The translations under genes and the position numbers were made by a program. 64,000 nucleotides of DNA from NCBI RefSeq assembly GCF_024397895.1, contig NZ_CP073346.1:558001-622000 (forward strand), given 5' to 3'. The notes beneath the pieces were generated by a model. It did no database searches, was not told the DNA's origin, and saw only the letters and a list, made by a program, of their open reading frames with translations. The stretch comes from Pseudomonas benzenivorans (GTDB taxonomy: Bacteria > Pseudomonadota > Gammaproteobacteria > Pseudomonadales > Pseudomonadaceae). Below are positions 7,484-15,933 of this stretch, piece after piece. The first letter of the stretch is position 1. Each line of letters starts with the position of its first letter.

Positions 7484-8716
7484 ATGTACCAAGCACTTCT
7501 TCGTGAACAACTGGAGACATTGAAGGCCTCCAACCAGTACCGCACCTTCACCACCCTCAGTCGCATCTGCGGCCAATACCCCCTGGCCAAGCTGGAGGGC
7601 CGCGACCAGGAACCGGTGGTGGTCTGGTGCAGCAACGACTACCTCGGCATGTCCCAGCATCCAGCCGTGCGCGAGCAGATGCACGACGCCCTGGAGACCT
7701 ACGGCGCCGGCTCCGGTGGCTCGCGCAACATCGGCGGCTCCCACGAGGTTTATGCCCGCCTGGAGGCGAGCCTGGCCGACTGGCACGGCAAGGAAGCGGC
7801 GCTGGTGTTCCCCACCGGTTTCGGTTCCAACGATGCCACCCTGCAGTGCCTGCTCCGACGCATCCCTGACTGCGTGGTGATCAGCGACGAACTGAACCAC
7901 GCCTCCATCGTCAACGGCATTCGCTCGACGCGGAACGAGCGCAAGGTGTTTCGCCACAACGATGTCGCCCACCTGGAGCAGATCCTCGCCAGTTACCCGC
8001 TCGGCCAGCCAAAGCTCGTGGTGTTCGAGTCGGTCTACTCGATGGACGGCGACATCGCGCCCATCGCCGAAATCGTCGCGGTCGCCCAGCGCTACAACGC
8101 CCTCACCTACCTCGACGAGGTGCATGCCGTGGGCATGTACGGCCCGCGTGGCGCCGGTATCGCCGCCGAGCTTGGCCTGGCCGACCAGGTGGACATCATC
8201 CAGGGCACCATGGCCAAGGCCATCGGCGTGATCGGCGGATACATCGCCTCGACCCAAGTCATCGTCGATGCGGTGCGCTCCTTCGCCACCGGCTTCATCT
8301 TCACCACGTCCTTGCCGCCAGCGATCACCGCCGGCTGCCTGGCCAGCGTCGAGCACCTCAAGGCCAGCAGCGCCGAACGCGAACGCTTGCATAGCCAGAC
8401 CGCCAAGCTGCGCGAACAACTGCGCCACCACGATATCCCGGTCATGCCCTGCTCGCAGACGCATGTGCTGCCGGTACTGGTGGGTGAGGCCAAGCGCTGC
8501 AAGGCCGCGGCCGAACGCCTGCTGCACACCCATGGCGTGTACCTGCAACCGATCAACTACCCGTCGGTACCGATCGGCACCGAGCGCTTTCGGGTCAACG
8601 CCACGCCGAACCACAGCGATGCGCAGATCGAGCACCTGGCGCTGGCGCTGCGCGAAACCTTCGAGCACTTCGCCATTCCCCTGGCCTCCCAGGCCTTCGG
8701 CATGCAGGTGGCCTGA
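7484..8716 (+). CDS. 5-aminolevulinate-synthase-like alpha-oxoamine synthase (AlmA-type)
   Basis: This 410-residue PLP enzyme follows Rhodobacter ALA synthase closely along its length. It keeps YRTF with the succinyl-binding Arg20, [35 protein letters not shown] with Asp211, and GTMAKAIG with the PLP Lys245. The residue matching Thr83 of the Rhodobacter enzyme, which restricts the amino acid to glycine, is Ser80 here (GAGSGGSRN). Pseudomonads make ALA from glutamyl-tRNA, so a haem role is unlikely. With its neighbours it fits condensation of serine and succinyl-CoA as in alaremycin synthesis. The ribosome site is AAGGAG. It is the first gene of a probable six-gene transcript. Confidence 0.9.
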   Translation: MYQALLREQLETLKASNQYRTFTTLSRICGQYPLAKLEGRDQEPVVVWCSNDYLGMSQHPAVREQMHDALETYGAGSGGSRNIGGSHEVYARLEASLADWHGKEAALVFPTGFGSNDATLQCLLRRIPDCVVISDELNHASIVNGIRSTRNERKVFRHNDVAHLEQILASYPLGQPKLVVFESVYSMDGDIAPIAEIVAVAQRYNALTYLDEVHAVGMYGPRGAGIAAELGLADQVDIIQGTMAKAIGVIGGYIASTQVIVDAVRSFATGFIFTTSLPPAITAGCLASVEHLKASSAERERLHSQTAKLREQLRHHDIPVMPCSQTHVLPVLVGEAKRCKAAAERLLHTHGVYLQPINYPSVPIGTERFRVNATPNHSDAQIEHLALALRETFEHFAIPLASQAFGMQVA

Positions 8717-8717
8717 G

Positions 8718-9221
8718 ATGGAGCAGTCGTTCTATACCGTGCGCCCGGCCTCCACTGCCGACCTGGCCAGTCTGATCGAATTGCGCGCCCACCTGCTGGA
8801 CGGCACTGCGGCCTCTTACGCCAGCCGCACACCAGAAGACTCGGCCAGTTGGCGGGCAGCCTATCGGGCTTGGCTGGCCAGCAAGTTGGGCGTGGCCGAC
8901 AACGTGCAGATCCTGGTCGCGGAGCATCAGGAATCCGGTCAAATCATCGGCTGCGCGACCGGTCTCATCGACCAGCGTGCGCCGGCACCTGGCAGCCTCA
9001 GCGGCCTTTCCGGCTGGGTGCAGTCGGTGGCGGTGGCGCCGCAGTGGCGCCACCGCGGCATCGCCCGGCAGTTGATGCAGCACCTGCTGCGCTGGTTCGC
9101 CAATCGCGGTGTCGCTTCCGTGTCGCTGCAGAGCACCGAGGCCGCCGGCACGCTGTACCAGGCCCTGGGTTTCGCCGTCAGCAACGAGTGCCTGCTGATC
9201 CGTCAGGAGGCCTCGGCATGA
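8718..9221 (+). CDS. GNAT-family N-acetyltransferase (AlmB-type candidate)
   Basis: This 167-residue protein has the GNAT fold marks: VQSVAVAPQWRHRGIARQLM, which contains the acetyl-CoA pyrophosphate loop (Q/R-x-x-G-x-G/A type) near residue 110, and TLYQALGF near the C-terminus. It starts one base after the stop of the oxoamine synthase and overlaps the next gene by 4 bases. In an alaremycin-type pathway the amine of the serine-derived ketone is acetylated, and this enzyme is the obvious candidate. The substrate is inferred from context only; GNAT motifs do not reveal it. Confidence 0.85.
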   Translation: MEQSFYTVRPASTADLASLIELRAHLLDGTAASYASRTPEDSASWRAAYRAWLASKLGVADNVQILVAEHQESGQIIGCATGLIDQRAPAPGSLSGLSGWVQSVAVAPQWRHRGIARQLMQHLLRWFANRGVASVSLQSTEAAGTLYQALGFAVSNECLLIRQEASA

Positions 9222-10288
9222 AGATTCTGATCATCGGCCTGGGCTATGCCGGCAACCGTTACCGCCGCACGTTCGAGCATATCGCCGCCAGCACCGGCCT
9301 GCCGCTGTCGCTGGCCTATGTCGGACGCCGGCAAAAGACCACCGAGTTGCCCTATTTCGACAGCGTCAATCAGGCGCTACAGAGGTTCGCGCCCGACATC
9401 GTGGTGGTCAGCGTCAACGACCACAGCCATGCGCCGGTGCTCAAGCAGTTGGCCGGCTACCGGGGCTTTGTGATCTGCGAAAAACCGTTGGTCACGCCCA
9501 AGGATGACCTGGCCGCAATCAGTGCCGCCCTGAGTCAGGTCAGCGGCTTTGCCCTGGACTTGGTCGAGCGCTACTCGGACGCCAGCCGGCAATTGCGCGA
9601 ATGGGTCGAGCGCCATGGCTGGCAACTGGTACGCGCCAGCTTCCACTGGGGCAAGGATCGCATCAACGACTACCGCCCCACCTGCGGCGTGACCAGCGAG
9701 GTGATCCATGCCCTGGATCTGCTCGGCTGGATCTGCCCGCGCGCCGGCCAGCTCCAGCTGCAAGGCGTGCTCGGCGTGCGCTCGGATTTCTCGATCTCCG
9801 GCAGCGAAGTACTCGACAGCGTGCTGCTCACTGGGAGCATGGGCGAGGCGCGGGTCACCGGCTACGCCAGCTTCGTCAACATGGTCCGCCAGCGCACCGT
9901 GGATTTCAGCTTCGTCGACCGCGATGCCCGGCTGATCCATGCGCGCCTGGTGTTCGACACGCCGCGCTGGGATCACGACCAGCTGCGTATCTGGACGCGC
10001 GGCCCGGACGGCGCCGAGGAGCTGCTGCACGAGTACGCCACCGCCCCCGACGAGCCTGGCCTGGACACCCTGCACAAGCTCTCGCGGCTGTGCCTTCAGG
10101 TGGTGCGGGCGGTAGCGCTCAAGGAGCCGCCGCGCCACGCCTTCGCCGACCTCGACACCGCCGTGGCGCTGCAGCGCCTGCTCAACGAGCTAGACACCCA
10201 TGCCCAAACCCCACCAGCGGCGCGCTACGTCCACGGCGAGACGCGCGTGCTGCTGGCCGAGGACAGCGACCTGGAAAGCCTCGGGTAA
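9218..10288 (+). CDS. Gfo/Idh/MocA-type oxidoreductase (AlmC-type candidate)
   Basis: This 356-residue protein opens with a Rossmann NAD(P) loop (ILIIGLGYAGNRYRRTF) and has the Gfo/Idh/MocA signature CEKPLVT around residue 87. The C-terminal domain is the usual sheet for substrate binding. It overlaps the acetyltransferase gene by 4 bases. In this setting it could bring about the net loss of water from the hydroxymethyl group to give the exocyclic alkene, through a redox-assisted elimination, or reduce an intermediate. The exact step is inference. Length and motifs are intact. Confidence 0.85.
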   Translation: MKILIIGLGYAGNRYRRTFEHIAASTGLPLSLAYVGRRQKTTELPYFDSVNQALQRFAPDIVVVSVNDHSHAPVLKQLAGYRGFVICEKPLVTPKDDLAAISAALSQVSGFALDLVERYSDASRQLREWVERHGWQLVRASFHWGKDRINDYRPTCGVTSEVIHALDLLGWICPRAGQLQLQGVLGVRSDFSISGSEVLDSVLLTGSMGEARVTGYASFVNMVRQRTVDFSFVDRDARLIHARLVFDTPRWDHDQLRIWTRGPDGAEELLHEYATAPDEPGLDTLHKLSRLCLQVVRAVALKEPPRHAFADLDTAVALQRLLNELDTHAQTPPAARYVHGETRVLLAEDSDLESLG

Positions 10289-10314
10289 CCCATTCACAAG
10301 GAAAGGAGAAGACT

Positions 10315-12168
10315 ATGTGTGGAATCGCTGGATGGCTGTCCTACAGCCAGAACCTGGAAGTGCAACGCGAAACCTTGCAGCGCATGACCGACACCATGGC
10401 CCTGCGCGGGCCGGACGCCGGCGGGCTGTGGATTGACGGGCCGATCGGCCTGGGCCATCGGCGCCTGTCGATCATCGACCTGGAAGGCGGTCGCCAACCA
10501 ATGACGGCCAGGCACGGTGGCCTGCGTGAAGTCGCCGCCATCACCTACAGCGGCGAGGTCTACAACTTCCGCGAACTGCGTACCGAACTGCAACGCCTCG
10601 GACACCGGTTCGAGACCCGCAGCGACACCGAGGTGGTCCTGCGCGCCTATGTCGAATGGGGCGAGGCCTTCGTCGAGCGGCTCAACGGCATGTACGCCTT
10701 CGCCATCTGGGATCTGCGCTCCCAGGAGCTGCTGCTGATCCGCGACCGCATGGGCGTCAAGCCGCTGTACTACTTCCCCACCGCCGACGGCGTGATCTTC
10801 GGCTCCGAGCCCAAGGCGCTGCTGGCCAATCCCCTGGTGCCGCGCAAGGTGCGCGCCGATGGCCTGCGCGAGATCCTGGAGATGGTGAAGACACCCGGGC
10901 ATGCGGTGTTCGCCGGCATGCGCGAGGTGATGCCGGGCGAGATCTTACGGATCAACCGCCAGGGCCTGGGCCGCCGCCACTACTGGAAGCTGCAGGCCCG
11001 CCCCCACGAACACTCGCTGGACGAGACCATCCGCCATACTCGCGACCTGCTGGAGGACATCGTCGACCGTCAGATCGTCGCCGACGTGCCGCTGTGTAGC
11101 CTGCTCTCCGGCGGCCTGGATTCCTCGATCATCACCGCGTTGGCCTCGAAAAAGCTGCTAGCCGCCGGCAAGGAGAACATCCGCTCTTTCTCAGTCGATT
11201 TCGTCGACCACGGCAGCGGCTTTACCGGCGATGCCGTGCGCGGCACGCCGGATGCACCCTTCGTGCGCGACCTGGTGGAGAAGATCCGCTCCAGCCATCA
11301 AGAGATCGTCCTCGACAGCCGCGAGCTGGCCGATCCAACGCTGCGCGCGCAGATCGTGCACGCCCTCGACCTGCCGCCGGCCTTCTGGGGTGACATGTGG
11401 CCGTCGCTCTATCGGCTGTTCCAGGAAGTGCGCAAGCATTCCACTGTAGCCCTGTCCGGCGAGAGTGCGGACGAGGTGTTCGGCGGCTACCGCTGGTTCC
11501 ACGACCCGGAGGCGATCCAGGCCGACACCTTCCCCTGGCTGACCTCGGTCACCGGCAAGTACTTCGACGGCAAACCACTGTTCGACCAGGGTCTGCTGGC
11601 TCAGTTGGACATGCACAGTTTCCTGCGCGACAGCTACAGCCAGGCCATCGCCGAAGCTCCGATACTGCCAGGCGAGAGCAAGGTAGATCAGCGCATGCGG
11701 CAGATGAGCTACGTCAACCTGACCCGCTTTGTGCAGACCCTGCTCGATCGCAAGGATCGCATGAGCATGGCCGTCGGCCTTGAGGTGCGGGTGCCCTTCT
11801 GCGACCACCGCCTGGTCGAGTACGCCTTCAACATCCCCTGGGAGATGAAAGCCTTCGATGGGCGGGAGAAAAGCATCCTGCGCGCGGCGACTCGCGATCT
11901 GCTGCCGGAGTCGATCTCCGAGCGGGTCAAGAGCCCCTACCCCTCGACCCAGGATCCGGCCTACGAGCAAGCCCTGCGTGATGCCCTGGCCGCCATCCAG
12001 GCCGATCGCAACGCACCGGTGACGCCCCTGCTCGACAGCGGCCGTATCCAGCAGACCCTGGCCAAGCCGCTCGGCAGCGTCTCGCCCATGTACGAACGCA
12101 TGGGCATGGAGCTGGCGGTCGGCCTCAACACCTGGCTGAGCGAGTACGACGTCAGCCTCGAGCTCTAG
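10315..12168 (+). CDS. AsnB-type glutamine-dependent amidotransferase
   Basis: This 617-residue protein has the two-domain layout of asparagine synthetase B. The glutaminase domain starts at Cys2 (MCGIAGWL) with RGPDAGG and GHRRLSIIDL. The synthetase domain carries the PP-loop LLSGGLDSSIITALAS near residue 266 and SGESADEVFGGY near 383. Such enzymes activate a carboxylate with ATP and amidate it with ammonia from glutamine. In this operon the carboxylate is probably the end of the ALA-like acid, giving a carboxamide as in primocarcin, rather than aspartate. A GGAG site precedes the ATG; spacing to the upstream gene is 26 bases. Confidence 0.9.
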   Translation: MCGIAGWLSYSQNLEVQRETLQRMTDTMALRGPDAGGLWIDGPIGLGHRRLSIIDLEGGRQPMTARHGGLREVAAITYSGEVYNFRELRTELQRLGHRFETRSDTEVVLRAYVEWGEAFVERLNGMYAFAIWDLRSQELLLIRDRMGVKPLYYFPTADGVIFGSEPKALLANPLVPRKVRADGLREILEMVKTPGHAVFAGMREVMPGEILRINRQGLGRRHYWKLQARPHEHSLDETIRHTRDLLEDIVDRQIVADVPLCSLLSGGLDSSIITALASKKLLAAGKENIRSFSVDFVDHGSGFTGDAVRGTPDAPFVRDLVEKIRSSHQEIVLDSRELADPTLRAQIVHALDLPPAFWGDMWPSLYRLFQEVRKHSTVALSGESADEVFGGYRWFHDPEAIQADTFPWLTSVTGKYFDGKPLFDQGLLAQLDMHSFLRDSYSQAIAEAPILPGESKVDQRMRQMSYVNLTRFVQTLLDRKDRMSMAVGLEVRVPFCDHRLVEYAFNIPWEMKAFDGREKSILRAATRDLLPESISERVKSPYPSTQDPAYEQALRDALAAIQADRNAPVTPLLDSGRIQQTLAKPLGSVSPMYERMGMELAVGLNTWLSEYDVSLEL

Positions 12169-12177
12169 TCCCCAACC

Positions 12178-12206
12178 GGATGCGGCCCCGGTGCGGCGCC
12201 GCATCC
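12178..12206 (+). terminator. Hairpin between the amidotransferase and exporter genes
   Basis: GGATGCGG at 12,178-12,185 pairs with CCGCATCC at 12,199-12,206 around a 13-base loop. No T-run follows, so it may attenuate read-through or stabilise the upstream message rather than stop all transcription. Confidence 0.4.
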
Positions 12207-12255
12207 CTCCGCTGTACCACCCACGCGCTCCAACGGAGCACAAGCGAGTCCGAGC

Positions 12256-13455
12256 ATGCACACACCCAAGCAATCCCCCATCTACCTGATAGCACTGGGG
12301 GCCTTCGCCCTCGGCATGGCCTCCTATGTCACCGCCGGGCTGATTCCGATGATCGAGGCCTCCTTCGCGGTCTCCGTCGCAGTAGCCGCGCAACTGGTCA
12401 CCTCCTTCACCCTGGCCTACGGCCTGGGTTCGCCGATCTTCGTCGCCCTGACCCCGGCCCATCGCCAGCGTGCCGGCCTGTTGCTGGCCCTGGGTCTGTT
12501 CGTCATCGCCAACGCTGCCAGCGCGCTGGCCGAGAGCTTCACCGCGCTGATGGTCTGGCGCGCCATCGCCGGTATCGGCGCCGGCGTCTACCTGGCCATG
12601 GGCATCGGCGCCTCGACGGCGGTGTCCACCCCGGAACGCCGCGGCCAGGCCATCGCCATCATCATGGGCGGCATGGCCAGCGGCGTGGTACTGGGCGTGC
12701 CGCTCAGCCTGCTGATCGCCGAGCAGTTAGGTTGGCAGGCTGCCCTGTGGCTGGTCACCGGGCTCGGGTTATTGGCGCTCTTCGGGCTGCTGCTCAAGCT
12801 TCCGGCGCTGCCGGCAGCCACCGCCAGCACGCTGGGCCAGAAGCTGGCGATCCTCGGCGACGGCCATGTATTGGTCATCCTGCTGGTGTCCCTGCTCGCG
12901 GCCATCGCCAGCCTGGGCATGTACACCTTCATCGCCCCACTGCTGGCCGACCCGGCCTACGGGGCGGTGCGCTCGGTCACCCCCTACCTGTGGGTCTGGG
13001 GTATCGGCGGCGTGCTGGGCAGCTTCCTGATCGGCCCACTGGTGGACCGCATCAAGGGTCCGGTGCTGACCTTCGCCATCATGCTGATCCTCGCCGTGTC
13101 GCTCTTCCTGCTGCCGCTGACGGCGGCCCTCAGCACCTGGCTGGTGATGCTGCCCATCGCCCTGTGGGGTGCCGTCGGCTGGGCCCTGCAGGTGCCGCAG
13201 AACAACGAGCTGATCCTCGCGCGCCAGGATCAGGGCGACGGCAACCTGGCCATCGCCCTGAACGAGTCGGCGCTCTACCTGGGCAGCGCCATCGGTGCGG
13301 CGGCCGGTGGCTTCGTCCTGCTGTTGCAGATGCCCACCTGGACCCTGGCGGTCAGCGCCGGCGGCGTGGCCGCCCTCGGTGCCCTGCTGCAACTCGTCAA
13401 CCTGCGTCGTCAGCCGGGATGGACAGGCGACGTGCAAGCCGAACCTTACAACTGA
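12256..13455 (+). CDS. MFS exporter (DHA1-like, 12 membrane segments)
   Basis: This 399-residue protein is a chain of hydrophobic segments that fits 12 transmembrane helices in two halves. It has the DHA1-like start (LIALGAFALGMASYVTAGLIPMI), the RAIAGIGAG region in the first half and a glycine-rich TM5 (GGMASGVVLGVPL) as in drug:proton antiporters. It follows the amidotransferase gene and probably exports the cluster product, which would also protect the producer. The alaremycin cluster, as I recall it, also has an MFS gene. The ATG at 12,256 has only a weak ribosome site upstream. Confidence 0.88.
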   Translation: MHTPKQSPIYLIALGAFALGMASYVTAGLIPMIEASFAVSVAVAAQLVTSFTLAYGLGSPIFVALTPAHRQRAGLLLALGLFVIANAASALAESFTALMVWRAIAGIGAGVYLAMGIGASTAVSTPERRGQAIAIIMGGMASGVVLGVPLSLLIAEQLGWQAALWLVTGLGLLALFGLLLKLPALPAATASTLGQKLAILGDGHVLVILLVSLLAAIASLGMYTFIAPLLADPAYGAVRSVTPYLWVWGIGGVLGSFLIGPLVDRIKGPVLTFAIMLILAVSLFLLPLTAALSTWLVMLPIALWGAVGWALQVPQNNELILARQDQGDGNLAIALNESALYLGSAIGAAAGGFVLLLQMPTWTLAVSAGGVAALGALLQLVNLRRQPGWTGDVQAEPYN

Positions 13456-13477
13456 TTCATCGCCAGGAGGTGTGGGC

Positions 13478-14404
13478 ATGGAGTTGCGCCATCTTCGTTG
13501 TTTCATCGCCGTCGCCGAGGAGCTGCACTTTGCCCGTGCGGCCGCGCGCCTGCATATCGAACAGTCGCCGCTGTCCAGGATCATCAAGGAACTGGAATAT
13601 CGCCTGGGCGTGCAGCTGTTCGAGCGCACTACGCGGCGCACGCGCCTGACCTGGGCCGGCCAGGTGCTGTTGGAGGAGGCCCGTCGGGTGATAACCGTGG
13701 TCGACCAGGCCAAGGCCAGCGTCAAGAGTGCCGCGGCCGGCTACCGCGGACGCATCCGCGTCGCCCTGTCCGACGGCATCCCGCAGGCACGCCTGGCCGC
13801 CCTGCTCGCCCAGTGCCGCGAGGAGGAGCCCGAGGTCGAGATTTGCCTGTCGGAGGTCACCTTTAGCGAGCTGGTCAGAGGGCTGAACGACGAGCTGTTC
13901 GACATCGGCCTGGCCCAATCCGCCGAAGTCGGTAATGGGCTGGTGGCCGAACCGGTTTGGTTCGATCCACTGGTGGTGGCAGTACCGGCCCGCCATCCCC
14001 TGCTGAGCTATCGGCAGGTGCCGCTCAACGAGGTGGTGCGCTATCCCCTGGTGCTCTGCGACCCCCAGGTCTGCGAAGGCTTCTGGCAACAACTGCAGCA
14101 CGTGCTGGGCACTGTGAATACCTGCCTGACCATCGCCGATCGCGTACCGACCCTGGACCTGATGATGGCGCTGGTGGCGGCGGGCTACGGGCTGGGCTTC
14201 TCCAGCCTGGCCAAGATCAGCGGGCTCAACAACCCCGATGTGGTGGCCCGACCACTGGCCGGCTGCCCGGCGATGCTGACCACCTACCTGGTGCGGCGCG
14301 ATAGCGAACCGGCCGAGCAGATGGCTCGGTTTATCGGACGGCTGAGCCCGGCCGAGGAACGGGCATTGCTGCCCGCACAAACATCACGAGAGGAGATCGC
14401 TTGA
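13478..14404 (+). CDS. LysR-family regulator, possibly the ICE TraR-type regulator
   Basis: This 308-residue protein has the N-terminal LysR helix-turn-helix (MELRHLRCFIAVAEELHFARAAARLHIEQ) and a full substrate-binding half. A GGAGG site precedes the ATG. It lies 23 bases after the exporter gene and overlaps the next small lipoprotein gene. In Tn4371-type ICEs a LysR regulator and an EexN-like lipoprotein normally stand just in front of traG, so this gene may be backbone that the cargo has separated from traG. Alternatively it regulates the biosynthetic genes. Context cannot decide between the two. Confidence 0.85.
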   Translation: MELRHLRCFIAVAEELHFARAAARLHIEQSPLSRIIKELEYRLGVQLFERTTRRTRLTWAGQVLLEEARRVITVVDQAKASVKSAAAGYRGRIRVALSDGIPQARLAALLAQCREEEPEVEICLSEVTFSELVRGLNDELFDIGLAQSAEVGNGLVAEPVWFDPLVVAVPARHPLLSYRQVPLNEVVRYPLVLCDPQVCEGFWQQLQHVLGTVNTCLTIADRVPTLDLMMALVAAGYGLGFSSLAKISGLNNPDVVARPLAGCPAMLTTYLVRRDSEPAEQMARFIGRLSPAEERALLPAQTSREEIA

Positions 14405-14667
14405 TGAACAAGATTTCGTTGCTACTGAGCGCGCTGCTGCTGAGCGCGTGCGAAAAGCCTATGCCGTTCGAGTCGGCCGAATTTCTCGCCGAGAATCCCG
14501 AGCGTCTCAAGGAGCTGAACCTGCAGTGCCGGGCGGACCGTTCCAAGCTGGGCGACGCCCAACGCATACGCTTCATGGGCAAGGGCACCCTACACCCCCT
14601 ACCCCGTCACGTCCTTCTCAATGCCCGCCCAGGCACCGAAGGTGAAGGCCCACTGAGACAGCAATGA
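14404..14667 (+). pseudogene. EexN/TrbK-like lipoprotein gene, probably damaged
   Basis: The 87-codon frame starts with a lipoprotein signal (MNKISLLLSALLLSACEKP, lipobox Cys16) and the EexN-like phrase ERLKELNLQCRADRSKLGDAQ. The usual segment after GDAQ (Cys-Arg-x-x-x-Glu-Ala-Thr) is missing, and the family-like tail Tyr-Thr-Pro-Tyr-Pro-Val appears only in a shifted frame after GKGT at about 14,590. So an internal deletion and a frameshift in a C-rich run look likely. An intact protein would block entry of a second copy of the element. Its start overlaps the LysR stop (TGATG). Confidence 0.55.
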
Positions 14668-14740
14668 AGCAACCATTTTTTGATCCACAGATGCACAGGT
14701 GCTAAATTTGAATCTACAGATCAAAATTGAGGCGCCCGCC

Positions 14741-15145
14741 ATGACAACCGCCATCCAAGCCCAAAGCTTCTCGAAAAGCCAATGCGTGGCGGGCCTGCGT
14801 GCGGCGCTGAACATCCTGGACAGGTGGAAGGCGTCCTGCGAGCAGGCCTGCCGTATCTTGCGCATCTCGCGCAGCACCTACACCCGCGCCCGGCAACAAG
14901 ACTCGGATTGGTCAGTAGGCCTGGATGCCGACCAGATGCAACGCATCAGCTTCGTGCTGAACATCCACGCAACACTGCGCCTGGTGTTCGACAATCCGGA
15001 GAACGTCTACGGCTTCCCCGCGATGGCGAACCGCAACGAGTTTTTCAACGGGCGCGCGCCGCTCGAGGTCATGGCCCAGGGCGACATGATCTCGCTGTAC
15101 GAGACGTTCCGGCGCATCGATACACTGCGCGGTGCCCAGTGGTAG
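14741..15145 (+). CDS. Xre/MbcA/ParS-type antitoxin (DUF2384)
   Basis: This 134-residue protein has an N-terminal helical region (ALNILDRWKASCEQACRILRISRSTYTRA) and the C-terminal DUF2384-type segment with ISFVLNIHATLRLVF, NPENVYGF, NGRAPLEVMAQGD and DTLRGAQW. It overlaps the RES toxin gene, the standard order for this module. It should neutralise the toxin and repress the shared promoter, which would lie in the AT-richer 70 bases upstream. The ATG at 14,741 gives the normal family length. Confidence 0.9.
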   Translation: MTTAIQAQSFSKSQCVAGLRAALNILDRWKASCEQACRILRISRSTYTRARQQDSDWSVGLDADQMQRISFVLNIHATLRLVFDNPENVYGFPAMANRNEFFNGRAPLEVMAQGDMISLYETFRRIDTLRGAQW

Positions 15146-15840
15146 GGCTCGCCAGCCTCGCCGCCCTGGAGGGCGACAGCCTGCAGGCCTATCGCCTGAT
15201 CAACTCCAAGTTTCCCCCCATCGCCCTGTTCGATGACGTTGCCGACGCCGCGGACTTCGAGGTGCTCTACCAACTCCAGGCACTGACGAACCCAAGGTTG
15301 CAGAACGAACTGGGCCGGTTGGAGCTGATTCCCCGCGAGCAGATCCCGTTCGGCATCCCGGGATGTTCCTACGCCACAGCGCCTTTTACCCATGTGAACC
15401 CGGCAGGCTCGCGCTTCAGCAATGGCAGCTTTGGCGTCCTCTACCTGGCCGACAGGATGGACACCGCGATTGCTGAGGTGCGTCATCACCAGGAGCACTA
15501 CTGGTCGAACGTGCCGGACCTGAATTACGAGCGCTTCGTCTTCCGTGGGCTGACCTGCAGCTTCACCGATGCCGGGATGCGGGACGCAACACCGGTGTCG
15601 CTGTCTGACCCCATCTATGCCCCCGACGACTACACGCACTCGCATCAACTGGGAAGCGAGACCAAACGAGCAGAGTGCCCGGGCCTGCGTTACAACTCGG
15701 TCCGCTCACCCGGTAACATCTGCTGGGCACTGATGACACCACGCCCCGTAACATCAGTCATCCAGGCCGCTCATTTCGAGATGATCTGGAGCGGACAGAT
15801 TATTAGCGTCAACCGGATTGCCACACTGATAGCCGAATAG
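15139..15840 (+). CDS. RES-domain toxin
   Basis: This 233-residue protein carries the RES domain: Arg in LQAYRLINSKFPP near residue 22, Glu in TAIAEVRHHQEHY near residue 114, and Ser in LRYNSVRSPGN near residue 190. RES toxins degrade or consume NAD+ and arrest growth when the antitoxin decays. The GTG at 15,139 overlaps the antitoxin stop and gives the usual short stretch before the RES arginine. As a toxin-antitoxin pair between cargo blocks it probably helps to keep the element in the host. Confidence 0.88.
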   Translation: MVGLASLAALEGDSLQAYRLINSKFPPIALFDDVADAADFEVLYQLQALTNPRLQNELGRLELIPREQIPFGIPGCSYATAPFTHVNPAGSRFSNGSFGVLYLADRMDTAIAEVRHHQEHYWSNVPDLNYERFVFRGLTCSFTDAGMRDATPVSLSDPIYAPDDYTHSHQLGSETKRAECPGLRYNSVRSPGNICWALMTPRPVTSVIQAAHFEMIWSGQIISVNRIATLIAE

Positions 15841-15902
15841 CTTCTGGAGCCAGAGCAAAGTACGCCTGGCAGGGCTGCGCTGGATCGCGTACTGCCGGTG
15901 AC

Positions 15903-15933
15903 AACGGGCAGAAAGCGGCCAGATGCGGCCATT
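15903..15933 (-). repeat. Dispersed intergenic repeat, copy A
   Basis: On the minus strand this reads AATGGCCGCATCTGGCCGCT followed by TTCTGCCCGTT. It matches copy B (26,982-27,012, plus strand) at 28 of 31 positions by my count. Copies A and B are inverted relative to each other and flank the low-GC cargo block. The gap 15,841-16,105 holds nothing else that I recognise. Confidence 0.6.

Noticed and set aside
7358..8668. Long minus-strand open frame opposite the oxoamine synthase
   Set aside because: Shadow frame; the plus strand has complete ALA-synthase-like motifs.
7484..8716. ALA-synthase-like gene as a haem biosynthesis gene
   Set aside because: Pseudomonads use the glutamyl-tRNA route to ALA, the gene lies on an ICE among tailoring enzymes, and the glycine-selecting Thr is changed.
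9601..10314. Extension of the AsnB frame upstream to 9601
   Set aside because: The upstream part is the oxidoreductase gene in another frame; Cys2 must be at the N-terminus, which fixes the start at 10,315.
10315..12168. AsnB-type gene as a housekeeping asparagine synthetase
   Set aside because: Its place inside an operon of small-molecule genes makes another carboxylate the more likely substrate, though the motifs alone cannot exclude asparagine synthesis.
11191..12462. Long minus-strand open frame opposite the amidotransferase
   Set aside because: Shadow frame with low-complexity composition.
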